Source of the DNA: Sulfitobacter sp. SK012
Lineage (GTDB): Bacteria > Pseudomonadota > Alphaproteobacteria > Rhodobacterales > Rhodobacteraceae
Assembly: GCF_003352085.1 (NCBI RefSeq)
Contig: NZ_CP025804.1
Coordinates: forward strand, 868,001 to 932,000
DNA: 64,000 bases
Direction of reading: 5' to 3'
Position numbers and translations under genes: made by a program. Below are positions 1-9,568 of this stretch, one piece after another. Positions within the stretch are counted from its first letter, which is position 1, and every line of letters begins with the position of its first letter. Under the pieces are notes generated by a model, which worked only from the letters and a program-made list of their open reading frames with translations, made no database searches and was not told the DNA's origin.

Positions 1-522
1 AAAGGCATAAATCCGATCGTTGTCTGGGTTTTGTACCATCGCGGCGACGGTCCCTTGGGATGACAGGAGAGGCCTGCCAGAACGGGCAATCTGCCACGGT
101 GCCATATTCAGCGTGATCTGTTGCACCTCTGCCAATCGGCTGGGCTTTAGTGCCATCTTGACCTGCGCACCCTCAATATCCAACCGTGCGCTGACATTTG
201 GTGACGTAATGGTGACGCTCTGCGCCGGCAGCAACATAGTCGGTGATAGAGGGGCTGACAGCGGCACGTTTAACGCGATTTCAGGGATCGCAAGAGCCGT
301 GCGCCCGTCGATACGGGCCAATGACATCGTTGAAATCTGTGTTTTTACAGCAGCCGGATAACCACTTTGCTGAGGATCCGACATGGCAACGGACCAACCT
401 TCGGACCTGCGCATATCGGCCCAATTGCCAAGCGCGGCATTCACGGCGGCGGCCACGCCCCACCAATATCCGCCCCACAAAAGGGCCAGGGCGACGATAA
501 CCACAATTAGCTTGCGCAGCAT
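1..522 (-). CDS. DUF2125-family exported protein, partial (C-terminus outside window)
   Basis: Read on the minus strand from the ATG at 522, the frame is open for 174 codons to the window edge without a stop, so only the N-terminal part is present. It begins MLRKLIVVIVALALLWGGYW, a short basic start followed by one hydrophobic segment (about residues 4-20), as in a membrane anchor or signal peptide. The rest is a predominantly beta-type exported domain, with SVTITSPNVSARLDIEG around residues 107-123, which I recognise as DUF2125, a family of unknown function common in Rhodobacterales. It is divergent from the ChaC gene with about 70 bp between starts. Family assignment is from memory of the pattern; function is unknown. 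Confidence 0.72.
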   Translation of the reverse strand, partial: MLRKLIVVIVALALLWGGYWWGVAAAVNAALGNWADMRRSEGWSVAMSDPQQSGYPAAVKTQISTMSLARIDGRTALAIPEIALNVPLSAPLSPTMLLPAQSVTITSPNVSARLDIEGAQVKMALKPSRLAEVQQITLNMAPWQIARSGRPLLSSQGTVAAMVQNPDNDRIYAF

Positions 523-590
523 TTCCGCTTCCTCTTCCCATCGGGGCTACAATGAGGTTTATCCAAAGCCAAACAGAAGGACCAGCAAAC

Positions 591-1121
591 ATGAGCATGT
601 GGGTATTTGGCTATGGCAGCTTATTGTGGAATCCGGGTTTTGATGTCGCCGAAAGCGTCGTTGGAACCATGCCCGGATACGCACGATCTTTTTGCATGCG
701 CTCAATTCACCACCGCGGCACCGTTGAGGACCCCGGATTGGTGCTTGCCCTTGATCCACAACCTGATGACGTTTGTGAGGGGATCGCCCTGCGCGTAGCG
801 CAAGGCCAAGAGGACACAACGCTTGCTTATTTGCGCGAACGCGAGCTCATTTCGTCGGCCTATGTGGAAAAGAACTGCACCGTCACATTGACGGATGGGC
901 GAGAGGTTAACGCCTTGGTCTATGTGATTGATGAGACCCACGTTCAATATTGCGGCGGGCTCCCGTTAGAAGAGCAAGCACAGATCATCTCAAGGGCGGT
1001 TGGCGGGCGCGGACCTAACACCGAATACCTCTATAACACCGCGGATCATCTTGAAAAAATCGGTTTACATGATCCGGGGTTGGAATGGCTGGCCACGAGG
1101 GTGCGCGCTTTGACGTCATAA
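591..1121 (+). CDS. chaC: ChaC-like gamma-glutamylcyclotransferase
   Basis: A 176-residue protein of the ChaC family, whose members cleave glutathione to 5-oxoproline and Cys-Gly in the cytosol. The family signature YGSLLW sits at residues 7-12 (glycine-rich substrate loop), followed by SIHHRGT near residue 41 and a C-terminal PNTEYLYNTADHL segment typical of bacterial ChaC. The in-frame ATG at 552 is rejected: the ATG at 591 places the YGSLLW motif at the usual distance from the N-terminus and has AGAAGGA upstream. It is the first gene of a rightward run with the stator-like pair, 72 bp from the next start, but no functional link to that pair is evident. The catalytic glutamate is probably the one in the RERELIS segment (inference). 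Confidence 0.88.
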   Translation: MSMWVFGYGSLLWNPGFDVAESVVGTMPGYARSFCMRSIHHRGTVEDPGLVLALDPQPDDVCEGIALRVAQGQEDTTLAYLRERELISSAYVEKNCTVTLTDGREVNALVYVIDETHVQYCGGLPLEEQAQIISRAVGGRGPNTEYLYNTADHLEKIGLHDPGLEWLATRVRALTS

Positions 1122-1193
1122 AGCCTTGGGAGCAGCGATTTTTACGTGTAGGCTTTCCCCGGAGCAGACAAAATAGATCAGGAGCAGGAGCGC

Positions 1194-2516
1194 ATGGCGC
1201 AGCCAGCCCGCGAGGCAACACCGCAGTTTTCGCAACCGGTACGACAGATTTCGTTAATGCTGATTGTCTTGGCGCTATCGTGCCTTGGCGCCTTCATCGC
1301 ATTGCCGCGTGTTTTGCCGATCTTTGAGGCCAACCCGTATCTTAATGGGTTCATCATCTTTGTCTTTTTCATCGGTGTTTTGGCGTGTTTCTATCAGGTG
1401 TTTCAGCTGATCGGATCGGTTAAATGGATCGAACGCTTTGCTGCAGATCATGGCAATTCGGGTGCCGTACCGCCGCCGTTGCTGGCCCCGTTAGCATCGC
1501 TTTTGCGCACGCGCGGCGCAAGAATGCAGGTCGGTGCCAGCTCTACTCGATCGATTTTGGAATCCGTTGCGACCCGCATTGATGAGGCACGTGAAATCAC
1601 GCGATACATTGTCAATCTATTGATTTTCCTTGGACTTTTAGGGACGTTCTATGGACTTGCGACCACGGTTCCCGCTGTTGTCGATACCATCCGCAGTCTT
1701 GCGCCGCAGGACGGTGAAGAAAGTGTCGATGTTTTCAACCGCCTTATGACGGGGCTTGAGGCGCAGTTGGGCGGCATGGGCGTGGCGTTTGCATCCTCAT
1801 TGCTTGGTCTTGCGGGATCATTGGTTGTCGGACTTTTGGAACTCTTTGCAGGGCACGGACAGAATAGGTTTTATCAAGAACTCGAAGACTGGCTCAGCTC
1901 AATCACGCGGGTTGGTTTTTCCAGCGGCGAAGAAGCGGGCGGCGAACAGGGCGGCGCGCTGGCCGCGGTCGTTGATCACATGGCAGAGCAGATGGAAGCG
2001 TTGCAGGTGATGTTCGCGCGCTCTGACGACAGCCGTGCGGGCGTCGACGGACGCATTGGTGCGTTGGCCGAAGCGGTGGAGCGGATGACCGCAAAGCTGG
2101 GCCGCAAGGACGGCTCTCAAGCAGCGCTTGAAAAGATAGCCGATGGGCAAGAACGAGTGATCGCCGCTCTTGAAAGCCAAGGCGGCGATGATGTGGATGG
2201 CCGCATAGGTGCGTTAGCCGAAGCGGTGGAGCGGATGACGTCAACGTTGGGCCGCAAGGACGACTCACGAGCGGCACTTGAGAAGATAGCCGAAGGTCAA
2301 GAACGGGTGGTCGCCGCTCTTGAAGGGCATGATGGCGGTGAGGGTATGGACGCCGAAAGCCGGATGCGTTTGCGGTCGATTGATGTGCAGATGCTTCGGA
2401 TACTTGAGGAGATCTCCGCCGGACGTCAAGAAAGCATGGCGGAGCTGCGCAAGGACATGTCCAAGCTGACCCGTGCGCTAACGCCCCCCCGCAGGCCTGA
2501 CGAAGAGGAGCGCTGA
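1194..2516 (+). CDS. MotA/TolQ/ExbB-like membrane protein with repeated cytoplasmic tail
   Basis: A 440-residue inner-membrane protein. Four hydrophobic segments are visible at about residues 18-38, 52-72, 138-158 and 196-219. The third carries FLGLLGTFYGLATTV and the fourth GVAFASSLLGLAGSL, both matching the conserved helices of MotA/TolQ/ExbB proton-channel subunits. The C-terminal half is cytoplasmic and helical and holds two tandem 50-residue repeats from residue 286. The next gene starts 2 bp after the stop and encodes a MotB-like partner, so the two probably form one proton-driven complex (inference). GGAG ribosome binding sites lie 3 and 9 bases before the ATG. The partner's OmpA-type domain argues against a plain ExbB/ExbD transport role. 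The arrangement resembles ZorA of Zorya, but no zorC, zorD or zorE is nearby. Confidence 0.8.
   Translation: MAQPAREATPQFSQPVRQISLMLIVLALSCLGAFIALPRVLPIFEANPYLNGFIIFVFFIGVLACFYQVFQLIGSVKWIERFAADHGNSGAVPPPLLAPLASLLRTRGARMQVGASSTRSILESVATRIDEAREITRYIVNLLIFLGLLGTFYGLATTVPAVVDTIRSLAPQDGEESVDVFNRLMTGLEAQLGGMGVAFASSLLGLAGSLVVGLLELFAGHGQNRFYQELEDWLSSITRVGFSSGEEAGGEQGGALAAVVDHMAEQMEALQVMFARSDDSRAGVDGRIGALAEAVERMTAKLGRKDGSQAALEKIADGQERVIAALESQGGDDVDGRIGALAEAVERMTSTLGRKDDSRAALEKIAEGQERVVAALEGHDGGEGMDAESRMRLRSIDVQMLRILEEISAGRQESMAELRKDMSKLTRALTPPRRPDEEER
2049..2351 (+). repeat. Two tandem 150-bp in-frame repeats (50 residues each)
   Basis: Within the MotA-like gene, codons starting at 2049 (residue 286) and 2199 (residue 336) begin nearly identical units. 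Each opens with GRIGALAEAVERMT, continues through LGRKD, ALEKIA and GQERV, and ends in an acidic glycine-rich linker. The second unit is about one residue longer. The DNA is highly similar but not identical, which suggests an older duplication. The heptad-like pattern suggests a helical, possibly coiled-coil cytoplasmic tail. Confidence 0.85.
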
Positions 2517-2518
2517 AC

Positions 2519-4405
2519 ATGGCCCTGTCGCGACGCACAGGCGCGCGGTTTCAGGCCTCTATTTGGCCGGGGTTTGTGGATGCGATGACTGGGCTGTTGC
2601 TGGTGCTGATGTTCGTCCTGACGATTTTTATGATTGTGCAATTCGTTCTGACAGAACGGATTTCTGGCCAAGAAACTGAGCTTGATGTTTTATCAAACGA
2701 GGTTGCGGCGCTTGCCCAAGCGTTGGGTCTTGAGCAATCTGAGCGCAGCAATCTTGAGGCTCGGGTGGGGGCTCTTTCCACCGAGCTTGGCACCGTTGAG
2801 GACCGCGCCGCACAGCAAATACTACAAATCGCAGCGCTCACTGCGCAGCGTGACACCGGTTTGGCAAACCTTGCACAGGCGCAGACGCAAATAACTGGGT
2901 TTGAGGCTCAGGTGGCCGCGTTGTTGGCCGACCGTCAAGATGCGCAAACCCGAGCAGTAACGTTGTTGGCCGAGAGAGAGGATGCACGAACCCGCGCAGC
3001 AGCGCTACTGCAAGAACGCGATGGTGCATTGGCCGATGTGGCCAATCTGCAAACCGCACAAACTGAATTACTGAGCGAACAAGAAGCATTGAACGCGGCC
3101 CTTGCCTCCAGTCGAAGCGAGACCGATGCTGCCACAGAGGTTGCCCGCCTTGCCGCTGCCCGCCGTGAGGCGTTGTCAGCTTTGGTCGAAGATTTACGGG
3201 CGCGCAATGCGGATGCAAACGACGAAGCTGCGCGGTTGAGTGCCCAAGCACAGGCGGCACAAGAAGCGTTGAGTGAGTTGGAAATCGCGCGGTTGGCTGA
3301 TGCCGCGGCAGCGCAAGCCCTGCGGGACCGGCTTGAAGGTGCGGGCACTGAGTTGACTGCGATGACCTTGGCGCTTGAGGCACAGCGCAAGGATGCCGAA
3401 GACACGCTGACGCTTTTGGCGGCGGCGCGCGCGGCCGAAGGTGAGCTGGATGCGCGTTTGGCCGCTGCATTGGCCGAAGCAGGCACATTGCAAACGCGCA
3501 TTGATGAAACTGAGGCTGAAAAAACGACCCGATTGAAAGCGTTGCGCGCAGAGTTAGCTAAGGCGGTGGCTGCACAACAGGCTGCCGAAGCGGCGGCTGG
3601 CGAAACCTTGACGACCGCAGACCAGCGCGCGGCATTGCTGGCGCAAGCACAAACCGAATTGGCAAAAGAACAAGAGACGTCGTTGGCGGCACAGCGCCAG
3701 ACGGAGCTGTTGAACCAGCAAGTTGCCGCACTGCGCATACAGCTTGGCGATTTGCAGGGTCTGTTGGATGGGGCCGTTGCCGAGGACGCGTCCAAGCAGG
3801 TGGAACTGCAATCGTTGGGATCGCAGTTGAATACTGCCCTCGCGCGGGTCGCAGCAGAGCAAAGCCGGCGGGCGGAACTTGAAGCCGCAGAGCGCAAACG
3901 TTTGGAAGCGCAAGCAATAGATCTTCAAGCGCAGACGAAAGATCTGGAACAATATAGGTCGGAATTCTTTGGTCAGCTGCGCGATGTTCTGGGCAATCAG
4001 GAAGGCGTGCGGATCGAAGGGGACCGTTTTGTATTCTCATCCGAAGTGTTATTCCCGCCCGGCGGCGCGATCCTGTCGACGGAAGGCCAAGGCGAGATTG
4101 CCAAGGTTGCAAGCATCTTGAGCGCAGTTGCCGCAGATATCCCCAATGAGATCGACTGGGTCATCCGGGTCGATGGGCACACCGATGATCAGCCTCTGTC
4201 TGGCTTTGGCGAGTTTGCGGATAACTGGGAACTAAGCCAGGCGCGCGCATTATCGGTCGTGAAATATATGTCAAACTTCCTCGGAATACCGCCGGACCGC
4301 ATGTCCGCAAATGGCTTTGGTCAGTATCAACCGGTCGCGCGCGGTGACAGTGATGAGGCCCGCGCCCGAAACCGGCGCATTGAATTGAAGTTCACTGAGA
4401 AATAA
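2519..4405 (+). CDS. MotB/OmpA-like peptidoglycan-binding stator partner with long coiled coil
   Basis: A 628-residue protein with three visible parts. The N-terminus (residues 10-45) has one transmembrane helix preceded by WPGFVDAMTG. The aspartate at residue 21 is in the place of the proton-binding Asp of MotB/ExbD. Residues about 50-495 are almost entirely Ala/Glu/Gln/Leu-rich coiled coil with repeated motifs such as LLAERED and LEAQ. Residues about 505-628 form an OmpA-family peptidoglycan-binding domain with VDGHTDDQP, NWELSQARA and ARNRRIELKF. The predicted topology is cytoplasmic N-terminus, long periplasmic stalk and wall-anchored C-terminus. It starts 2 bp after the MotA-like gene and has the length and layout expected of a stator B subunit with an enlarged stalk. 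Its biological role is not known to me. Confidence 0.83.
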   Translation: MALSRRTGARFQASIWPGFVDAMTGLLLVLMFVLTIFMIVQFVLTERISGQETELDVLSNEVAALAQALGLEQSERSNLEARVGALSTELGTVEDRAAQQILQIAALTAQRDTGLANLAQAQTQITGFEAQVAALLADRQDAQTRAVTLLAEREDARTRAAALLQERDGALADVANLQTAQTELLSEQEALNAALASSRSETDAATEVARLAAARREALSALVEDLRARNADANDEAARLSAQAQAAQEALSELEIARLADAAAAQALRDRLEGAGTELTAMTLALEAQRKDAEDTLTLLAAARAAEGELDARLAAALAEAGTLQTRIDETEAEKTTRLKALRAELAKAVAAQQAAEAAAGETLTTADQRAALLAQAQTELAKEQETSLAAQRQTELLNQQVAALRIQLGDLQGLLDGAVAEDASKQVELQSLGSQLNTALARVAAEQSRRAELEAAERKRLEAQAIDLQAQTKDLEQYRSEFFGQLRDVLGNQEGVRIEGDRFVFSSEVLFPPGGAILSTEGQGEIAKVASILSAVAADIPNEIDWVIRVDGHTDDQPLSGFGEFADNWELSQARALSVVKYMSNFLGIPPDRMSANGFGQYQPVARGDSDEARARNRRIELKFTEK

Positions 4406-4544
4406 CCGCGGATCCAAATGACGCCCTGACGGGCGACGCTGATTTCTGAGCGGGGCTTGTGGAGTTTGGCACCTCGCTTCATGGCCATCTGATGAGGAAG
4501 AGGTGATCCGTTGGCAGCGGTTTTCGCCCAGAGTAAATCCGGTG

Positions 4545-5501
4545 TCAGGGCATGGTGATCGAGATGGTTCTGGTGTCAAGCGGCGTGCCATTCCGTATCA
4601 GCGATGCTATTCCTGAATAGGTGCCATCGGGCCAACTCGAACCTCCGCGTTTTTTACCAATGGCACGAAAGGACTGCGCCTGGTCTTTTTTGAGCGCCAC
4701 ATCTTTTTCGATCACAACCCCCTCAGGGCCACTGAATGACAGCCGTAAGGTATCCCCGGAGCGGGGGCCAAAGGCATAAGCGTAGACAACAAGTGCTGAG
4801 GAACTGGATTTGGCCGGTGTTGTTGTCCCGTCTTTGACGTCTTGATATTCAGGGACCGCGCCAGAAATGCCGAGCGAGATGAGGCCGGCGGGACGGTAGG
4901 GGGGTGGGCTTGCCCACAATGTGCTGTCCGCTGGTGTGTCGCAAGAGATGCGGCCGTCGGGATCGAACGGATCAATGACCTCACCGTCTTTGCGCACCGA
5001 GAGGTGAACATGCGGAAACTCCGCGAAGCCTGACATGCCAACCTCGCCCAGCACGGCGCCCGCCGCGACTTTTTGACCTTTGGTGACCTGAATGGAGCCT
5101 TGCTTGAGATGGCAATACTGAGTTTCCCAGCCGTCTGGATGGCTCAGGACGACGCCATTTCCGCATTCGCTATTCTTGACGGCCTCTGCCGTTTGCGGCG
5201 TGAGGCCTGTATCGGGCATGCCGTCGCGCAGGGCGAGCACGGTGCCTTGTGCGGAGGCGATCACCGAGACGCCCTCATCTATACGGGCGCGAGATGGGAG
5301 CGCGAAATCGGTGCCTTTGTGGCCGTTGTAGGTGAGCGTTGCGCAGGTGAAATCCGACGCGGCATCTGACCGGTCGTGATCCACATATTGCTGAATGTAG
5401 CAATCACTGACCAGATTGCAGTCAATCGGGGAGATCAGCGAAAGATCCCCCGCCACAGCAGGTGCGGCGAGGGAGAGCGCGGCGATGAGGCCGCGGCGCA
5501 T
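4545..5501 (-). CDS. M23-family metallopeptidase (LytM-type), exported
   Basis: A 318-residue protein with an N-terminal signal peptide ([18 protein letters not shown], cleavage near residue 18). The M23 zinc ligands are visible: HKGTDFA near residue 61 (H-x3-D) and HVHLS near residue 165, with a QYCHLKQGS strand between them. Such enzymes cut peptidoglycan peptide cross-bridges in the periplasm. The C-terminal 120 residues form a separate beta-type domain of unknown role. The start codon shares one base with the clpA stop (TAATG on the minus strand), so it is probably translated by coupling with clpA. It is convergent with the stator-like pair; a functional link through the cell wall is only inference. 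Confidence 0.87.
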   Translation of the reverse strand: MRRGLIAALSLAAPAVAGDLSLISPIDCNLVSDCYIQQYVDHDRSDAASDFTCATLTYNGHKGTDFALPSRARIDEGVSVIASAQGTVLALRDGMPDTGLTPQTAEAVKNSECGNGVVLSHPDGWETQYCHLKQGSIQVTKGQKVAAGAVLGEVGMSGFAEFPHVHLSVRKDGEVIDPFDPDGRISCDTPADSTLWASPPPYRPAGLISLGISGAVPEYQDVKDGTTTPAKSSSSALVVYAYAFGPRSGDTLRLSFSGPEGVVIEKDVALKKDQAQSFRAIGKKRGGSSWPDGTYSGIASLIRNGTPLDTRTISITMP

Positions 5502-7840
5502 TATTCCGCGGTCAGCAGTGGCGGCTTGTTACCCGACAAGCGGGGCTTGTCAGGACCATCAATCACCAGATCAATTTCGCCCTTTTTAACGCCAACCTTG
5601 ACCACACCACCTTTGGCGAGCTTGCCGAACAGCAACTCCTCGGCCAGAGGCTTTTTGATGTACTCTTGGATCACGCGACCCAAAGGACGGGCACCCATCT
5701 TGCTGTCGTACCCCTTTTCCCCCAGCCACTCGGCCGCTTTTGTGCTTAGTTCAATGGTCACGTTGCGGTCCATCAGCTGCGCCTCAAGTTGCAGCACGAA
5801 TTTCTCGACCACACGCATGATGACTTCCTTGGGCAGTGCATCAAAGCTGATGACGGCATCCAGACGGTTGCGGAATTCCGGCGTGAACGTCCGCTCAATT
5901 GCAGCTGTGTCTTCGCCCGTGCGACGCTCGCGGCCAAAACCGATGGCTTCTTTCGCTTGTTCAGCAGCGCCCGCATTTGACGTCATGATCAGCACAACAT
6001 TGCGGAAATCGACGGACCGACCGTTGTGATCTGTGAGCTTGCCATGGTCCATGACCTGCAACAGGATATTGTAGACATCCGGGTGCGCCTTTTCCATCTC
6101 GTCCAGCAAAAGCACGCAATGCGGGTCTTGATCGACCCCGTCTGTCAACATCCCACCCTGGTCGAACCCGACATAGCCGGGAGGGGCCCCGATCAGACGG
6201 CTTACCGCGTGTTTCTCCATATATTCGGACATGTCAAAGCGCAGAAGTTTTACACCCAACGTATCAGCAAGCTGTTTGGCGACCTCGGTTTTGCCGACGC
6301 CGGTGGGGCCTGTGAACAGGTAGTTCCCGATTGGCTTTTCGGGTTCGCGCAAGCCAGCCCGGGAAAGCTTGATCGCAGAGGCCAGCGCGTCAATCGCGTT
6401 GTCTTGACCAAACACCACGCGCTTGAGCGAAGTTTCCAGATCTTTCAGCACGACCACATCATCCTTGGAGACATTTTTCGGAGGGATGCGCGCAATTTTT
6501 GCCACAACATCTTCGATCTCTTTGGTGCCAATGGTTTTGCGGCGCTTAGACGCAATGACCAAATGCTGTGCTGCACCTGCTTCATCGATCACGTCGATCG
6601 CTGAATCGGGCAGCTTGCGATCGTTGATATAGCGGTGCGCCAACTCAACGGAGGTTTTGATCGCATCGGCGGTGTATTTGATGCCGTGGTGATCCTCGAA
6701 ATAGGGCTTAATTCCCTTGAGAATCTTAGTCGCATCCTCAACCGACGGCTCTTTGACGTCAATTTTCTGGAAACGACGGCTCAGCGCGCGGTCTTTCTCA
6801 AAATGCTGGCGGAATTCCTTGTAGGTCGTAGAACCCATGGTGCGCAGTTTGCCGCCCGCAAGCGCGGGTTTCAGCAGGTTGGACGCATCCATCGCGCCTC
6901 CTGACGTGGCCCCTGCACCAATAACGGTATGGATTTCGTCGATAAACAACACCGCATCGTCGTGCGCTTCAAGCTCGGTCACGACCGCCTTCAGCCGCTC
7001 CTCGAAATCGCCGCGGTAGCGCGTGCCAGCAAGCAACGCGCCCATATCGAGCGAATAGATCGTCGTTTCGGACAGCACATGCGGGATTTCGCCCGCTACG
7101 ATTTTGCGAGCGAGCCCTTCTGCGATGGCAGTTTTGCCTACGCCCGGATCCCCCACCAAAAGCGGGTTATTCTTGCGGCGGCGGCAGAGTACTTGAATGC
7201 AACGCTCAACCTCGGAATCGCGTCCGATCAACGGGTCAATTTCACCCTGGCGAGATTTCTCGTTTAAATCCACGCAGTATTTTGCCAGTGCGGATTCCTT
7301 TTTCTCACCTTCGGTAACGCCTTGCGCCTCTTCTTCATGCTCAGGCGCGCCAGAAAGAGGACGCGATTCACCATAGGCGGGGTCTTTGGCGACGCCGTGG
7401 GCGATATAATTGACCGCATCATACCGAGTCATGTCCTGCTCTTGCAGGAAGTAAGCCGCACTGCTTTCGCGTTCGGCAAAGATTGCGACCAGCACATTGG
7501 CCCCGGTCACTTCGGTTCTGCCAGAACTTTGCACGTGGATCGCAGCGCGTTGGATCACGCGCTGAAACGCCGCCGTTGGCACCGCTTCTGAGCCATCGAC
7601 GTCGGTGACCAGATTGCTCAGGTCCTCGTCAATGAACTCCACCAGCGTGTCGCGCAGTTCGGATACATCGACGGAACAGGCTTTCATCACCTGCAATGCG
7701 TCGGGCTCATCGACCAACGACAAAAGCAGGTGCTCTAGCGTGGCAAATTCGTGACGGCGTGCATTGGCAAGGGCCAAGGCCGCGTGAATGGCCTGCTCAA
7801 GAGTAGTAGAGAATGAAGGCACGTGCGTGCTCCTTGTCAT
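5501..7840 (-). CDS. clpA: ATP-dependent Clp protease ATP-binding subunit ClpA
   Basis: A 779-residue AAA+ unfoldase that feeds substrates to ClpP in the cytosol. An N-terminal Clp_N repeat domain (about residues 1-145) is followed by a variable acidic linker and two AAA+ modules. D1 has Walker [10 protein letters not shown] and Walker [11 protein letters not shown]2 has GPTGVGKTE and LLLDEMEKA. The length is typical of ClpA and there is no ClpB-type middle domain. The adaptor gene clpS, often just upstream, is absent from the 158-bp gap to gloB. That gap holds a weak heat-shock-like element on the minus strand (CTTGAAG, then 14 bp, then ACCAAACT, plus coordinates 7907-7935), too poor to call. 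It overlaps the M23 gene by one base. Confidence 0.96.
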   Translation of the reverse strand: MTRSTHVPSFSTTLEQAIHAALALANARRHEFATLEHLLLSLVDEPDALQVMKACSVDVSELRDTLVEFIDEDLSNLVTDVDGSEAVPTAAFQRVIQRAAIHVQSSGRTEVTGANVLVAIFAERESSAAYFLQEQDMTRYDAVNYIAHGVAKDPAYGESRPLSGAPEHEEEAQGVTEGEKKESALAKYCVDLNEKSRQGEIDPLIGRDSEVERCIQVLCRRRKNNPLLVGDPGVGKTAIAEGLARKIVAGEIPHVLSETTIYSLDMGALLAGTRYRGDFEERLKAVVTELEAHDDAVLFIDEIHTVIGAGATSGGAMDASNLLKPALAGGKLRTMGSTTYKEFRQHFEKDRALSRRFQKIDVKEPSVEDATKILKGIKPYFEDHHGIKYTADAIKTSVELAHRYINDRKLPDSAIDVIDEAGAAQHLVIASKRRKTIGTKEIEDVVAKIARIPPKNVSKDDVVVLKDLETSLKRVVFGQDNAIDALASAIKLSRAGLREPEKPIGNYLFTGPTGVGKTEVAKQLADTLGVKLLRFDMSEYMEKHAVSRLIGAPPGYVGFDQGGMLTDGVDQDPHCVLLLDEMEKAHPDVYNILLQVMDHGKLTDHNGRSVDFRNVVLIMTSNAGAAEQAKEAIGFGRERRTGEDTAAIERTFTPEFRNRLDAVISFDALPKEVIMRVVEKFVLQLEAQLMDRNVTIELSTKAAEWLGEKGYDSKMGARPLGRVIQEYIKKPLAEELLFGKLAKGGVVKVGVKKGEIDLVIDGPDKPRLSGNKPPLLTAE

Positions 7841-7998
7841 TCGGGGTCTGGGGACCGCTGCACTGGTGCGGCGAGAGGTCTCCTGACCATGGCCTCATTG
7901 TATTAGAGTTTGGTTGATCGCAGCCCGTCTTCAAGTATTTTCTCATTTATTTGTACATTAATCGCAGAATCGTGCGAGTTTGGCCATGATTTGAGCTG

Positions 7999-8766
7999 TT
8001 AGAAATTATCTTTTCTGGCGCGGATTTCGGCGAAAACTTCCGCGTCGGTGGCGTTTTGCAACCCTAGGTGTGCACGTATGCCTGTATCGGCGGGGCGCAA
8101 AAACGGGTTGGTTTGCAGTTCCAGTGACAAAAGCGACGGCACCGTGGGCACGCCGTTTTTGCGTGCATCGGCGATCGCCCTACACCGAGACATAAGCTCA
8201 GGATTGTCGGGATCAACCGTTAGGGCGAAATTTGCATTAGATGCAGTGTATTCATGGCCCGAACAAATCTGCGTATTGGCGGGCAGGGCCATCAGCTTTT
8301 GCAGGCTTTCCCACATTTGAGCGGGCTTGCCCTCAAAGAGGCGACCACATCCCAATGCCATTAGACTATCCGCGGTAAACGCGGCATGAGCACCCGGCAC
8401 GTGAAACGCGATATGCCCGATGGTGTGCCCCGAAACATCCAGCACATCAACTTCCAACGCACCCAGCTCAAACTTGTCCCCATCTGCGAGTTGATGATCC
8501 AGCTTGGGCAGGCGGTGGGCATCTGCGCGCGCGCCGTATACAGGTGCTGGGAAATCAGCAAGCAGCGCATCTAATCCCATCACGTGATCATCGTGATGAT
8601 GCGTGAGCCAAATTTGACTGACGGTCCAGCCGCGCGCCGCCAATTCGGCCTTGATTGGGGCCGCTTGGGGCACATCAATGACTGCAACAGCGCCACTTTC
8701 ACCGTCGCGCAGCAAAAAGGCATAATTGTCTGACAGACAGGGGATGGTGATCAGTTCGAAGGGCAT
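7999..8766 (-). CDS. gloB: Hydroxyacylglutathione hydrolase (glyoxalase II)
   Basis: A 255-residue metallo-beta-lactamase-fold enzyme that hydrolyses S-lactoylglutathione to lactate and glutathione in methylglyoxal detoxification. The binuclear metal motif THHHDDHVMG lies near residue 55, followed by SGHTIGHIAFH near 113 and CSGHEYT near 171. The C-terminal substrate-binding helix region ends with FAEIRARKDNF. Length and motifs are those of GloB rather than a generic hydrolase. It is divergent from the methyltransferase gene with 62 bp between starts. Confidence 0.95.
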   Translation of the reverse strand: MPFELITIPCLSDNYAFLLRDGESGAVAVIDVPQAAPIKAELAARGWTVSQIWLTHHHDDHVMGLDALLADFPAPVYGARADAHRLPKLDHQLADGDKFELGALEVDVLDVSGHTIGHIAFHVPGAHAAFTADSLMALGCGRLFEGKPAQMWESLQKLMALPANTQICSGHEYTASNANFALTVDPDNPELMSRCRAIADARKNGVPTVPSLLSLELQTNPFLRPADTGIRAHLGLQNATDAEVFAEIRARKDNF

Positions 8767-8828
8767 GGGCTTGCTCCGTTTGCTGGGCTAGGGTGCCTCC
8801 AACGTGACGCAACATAGGGCGGGCCGCA

Positions 8829-9563
8829 ATGCATCTCGACGTTCAGGACCTGCGCAATTTTTATTACCGCAGCGCCTTGGGCCGAGCAGCGCAGAAATCT
8901 CTGCGTGGCCGGATGCTTGAGTTGTGGCCAGAAGCGCAGGGCCAAACAGTCGTTGGCTTTGGTTTTGCCGCCCCATTGTTGCGCCCATATTTGAAGAACG
9001 CGCGCCGGGTGATGACGTTGATGCCCGGACCACAAGGGGTGATGCCGTGGCCTGCGGGTATGGCCAATACGTCCGTTCTGACCGAAGAAACCTTGTGGCC
9101 CATCGAAACTGGTCATGTCGACAAACTGGTGGTTTTGCACGGGCTTGAGACATCCGAGCGGCCCTCGGATTTACTTGAGGAATGCTGGCGGGTGTTGGGG
9201 CCGGGGGGGCGTGCGCTCTTTATTGTGCCCAACCGTGCAGGGGTTTGGGCACGGCGCGACCGCACGCCATTTGGCTATGGTCGCCCCTATTCAATCGGCC
9301 AGCTCGACACCCAATTGCGCAAACACCAGTTCCTGCCTGAGCGGCATTTGGGTGCGCTCTATCAATTTCCCTCCGCCAAGAGGGTTTGGATGAAATCTGG
9401 CCCATTGTTCGAACAAATCGGCAGTAAAATACCTAGCATCGTCGCAGGGGGCGCGTTCATGGTTGAGGCCACCAAGTTGGTCTACCCCCCCAAGGGCCGC
9501 GTTCAACGCAAACCCGTGCGCCGCGTCATTGGCGTATTGGAAGGTGTGCCCAAGGCAATTTAG
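8829..9563 (+). CDS. Class I SAM-dependent methyltransferase (methyltransf_11 type)
   Basis: A 244-residue protein. The SAM-binding region is visible as [15 protein letters not shown] near residue 40. The later part, [19 protein letters not shown] near residue 120, matches the post-motif III strand of class I methyltransferases. Substrate unknown. It is divergent from gloB, an arrangement I recall from other Rhodobacterales, but I infer no pathway from it. The glycine-rich SAM loop is degenerate (GFGFAAP instead of E/DxGxGxG), so binding may be atypical. Confidence 0.8.
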   Translation: MHLDVQDLRNFYYRSALGRAAQKSLRGRMLELWPEAQGQTVVGFGFAAPLLRPYLKNARRVMTLMPGPQGVMPWPAGMANTSVLTEETLWPIETGHVDKLVVLHGLETSERPSDLLEECWRVLGPGGRALFIVPNRAGVWARRDRTPFGYGRPYSIGQLDTQLRKHQFLPERHLGALYQFPSAKRVWMKSGPLFEQIGSKIPSIVAGGAFMVEATKLVYPPKGRVQRKPVRRVIGVLEGVPKAI

Positions 9564-9568
9564 TCCTG

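Noticed and set aside
2838..3897. Long minus-strand frames opposite the coiled-coil gene, including a 320-codon Ala/Ser-rich one
   Set aside because: Low-complexity complements of an Ala/Glu/Gln-rich coiled coil; no credible start or domain.
1194..4405. A complete Zorya defence system
   Set aside because: Only the stator-like pair is present. No zorC, zorD or zorE homologue and no other defence gene lies on either side.
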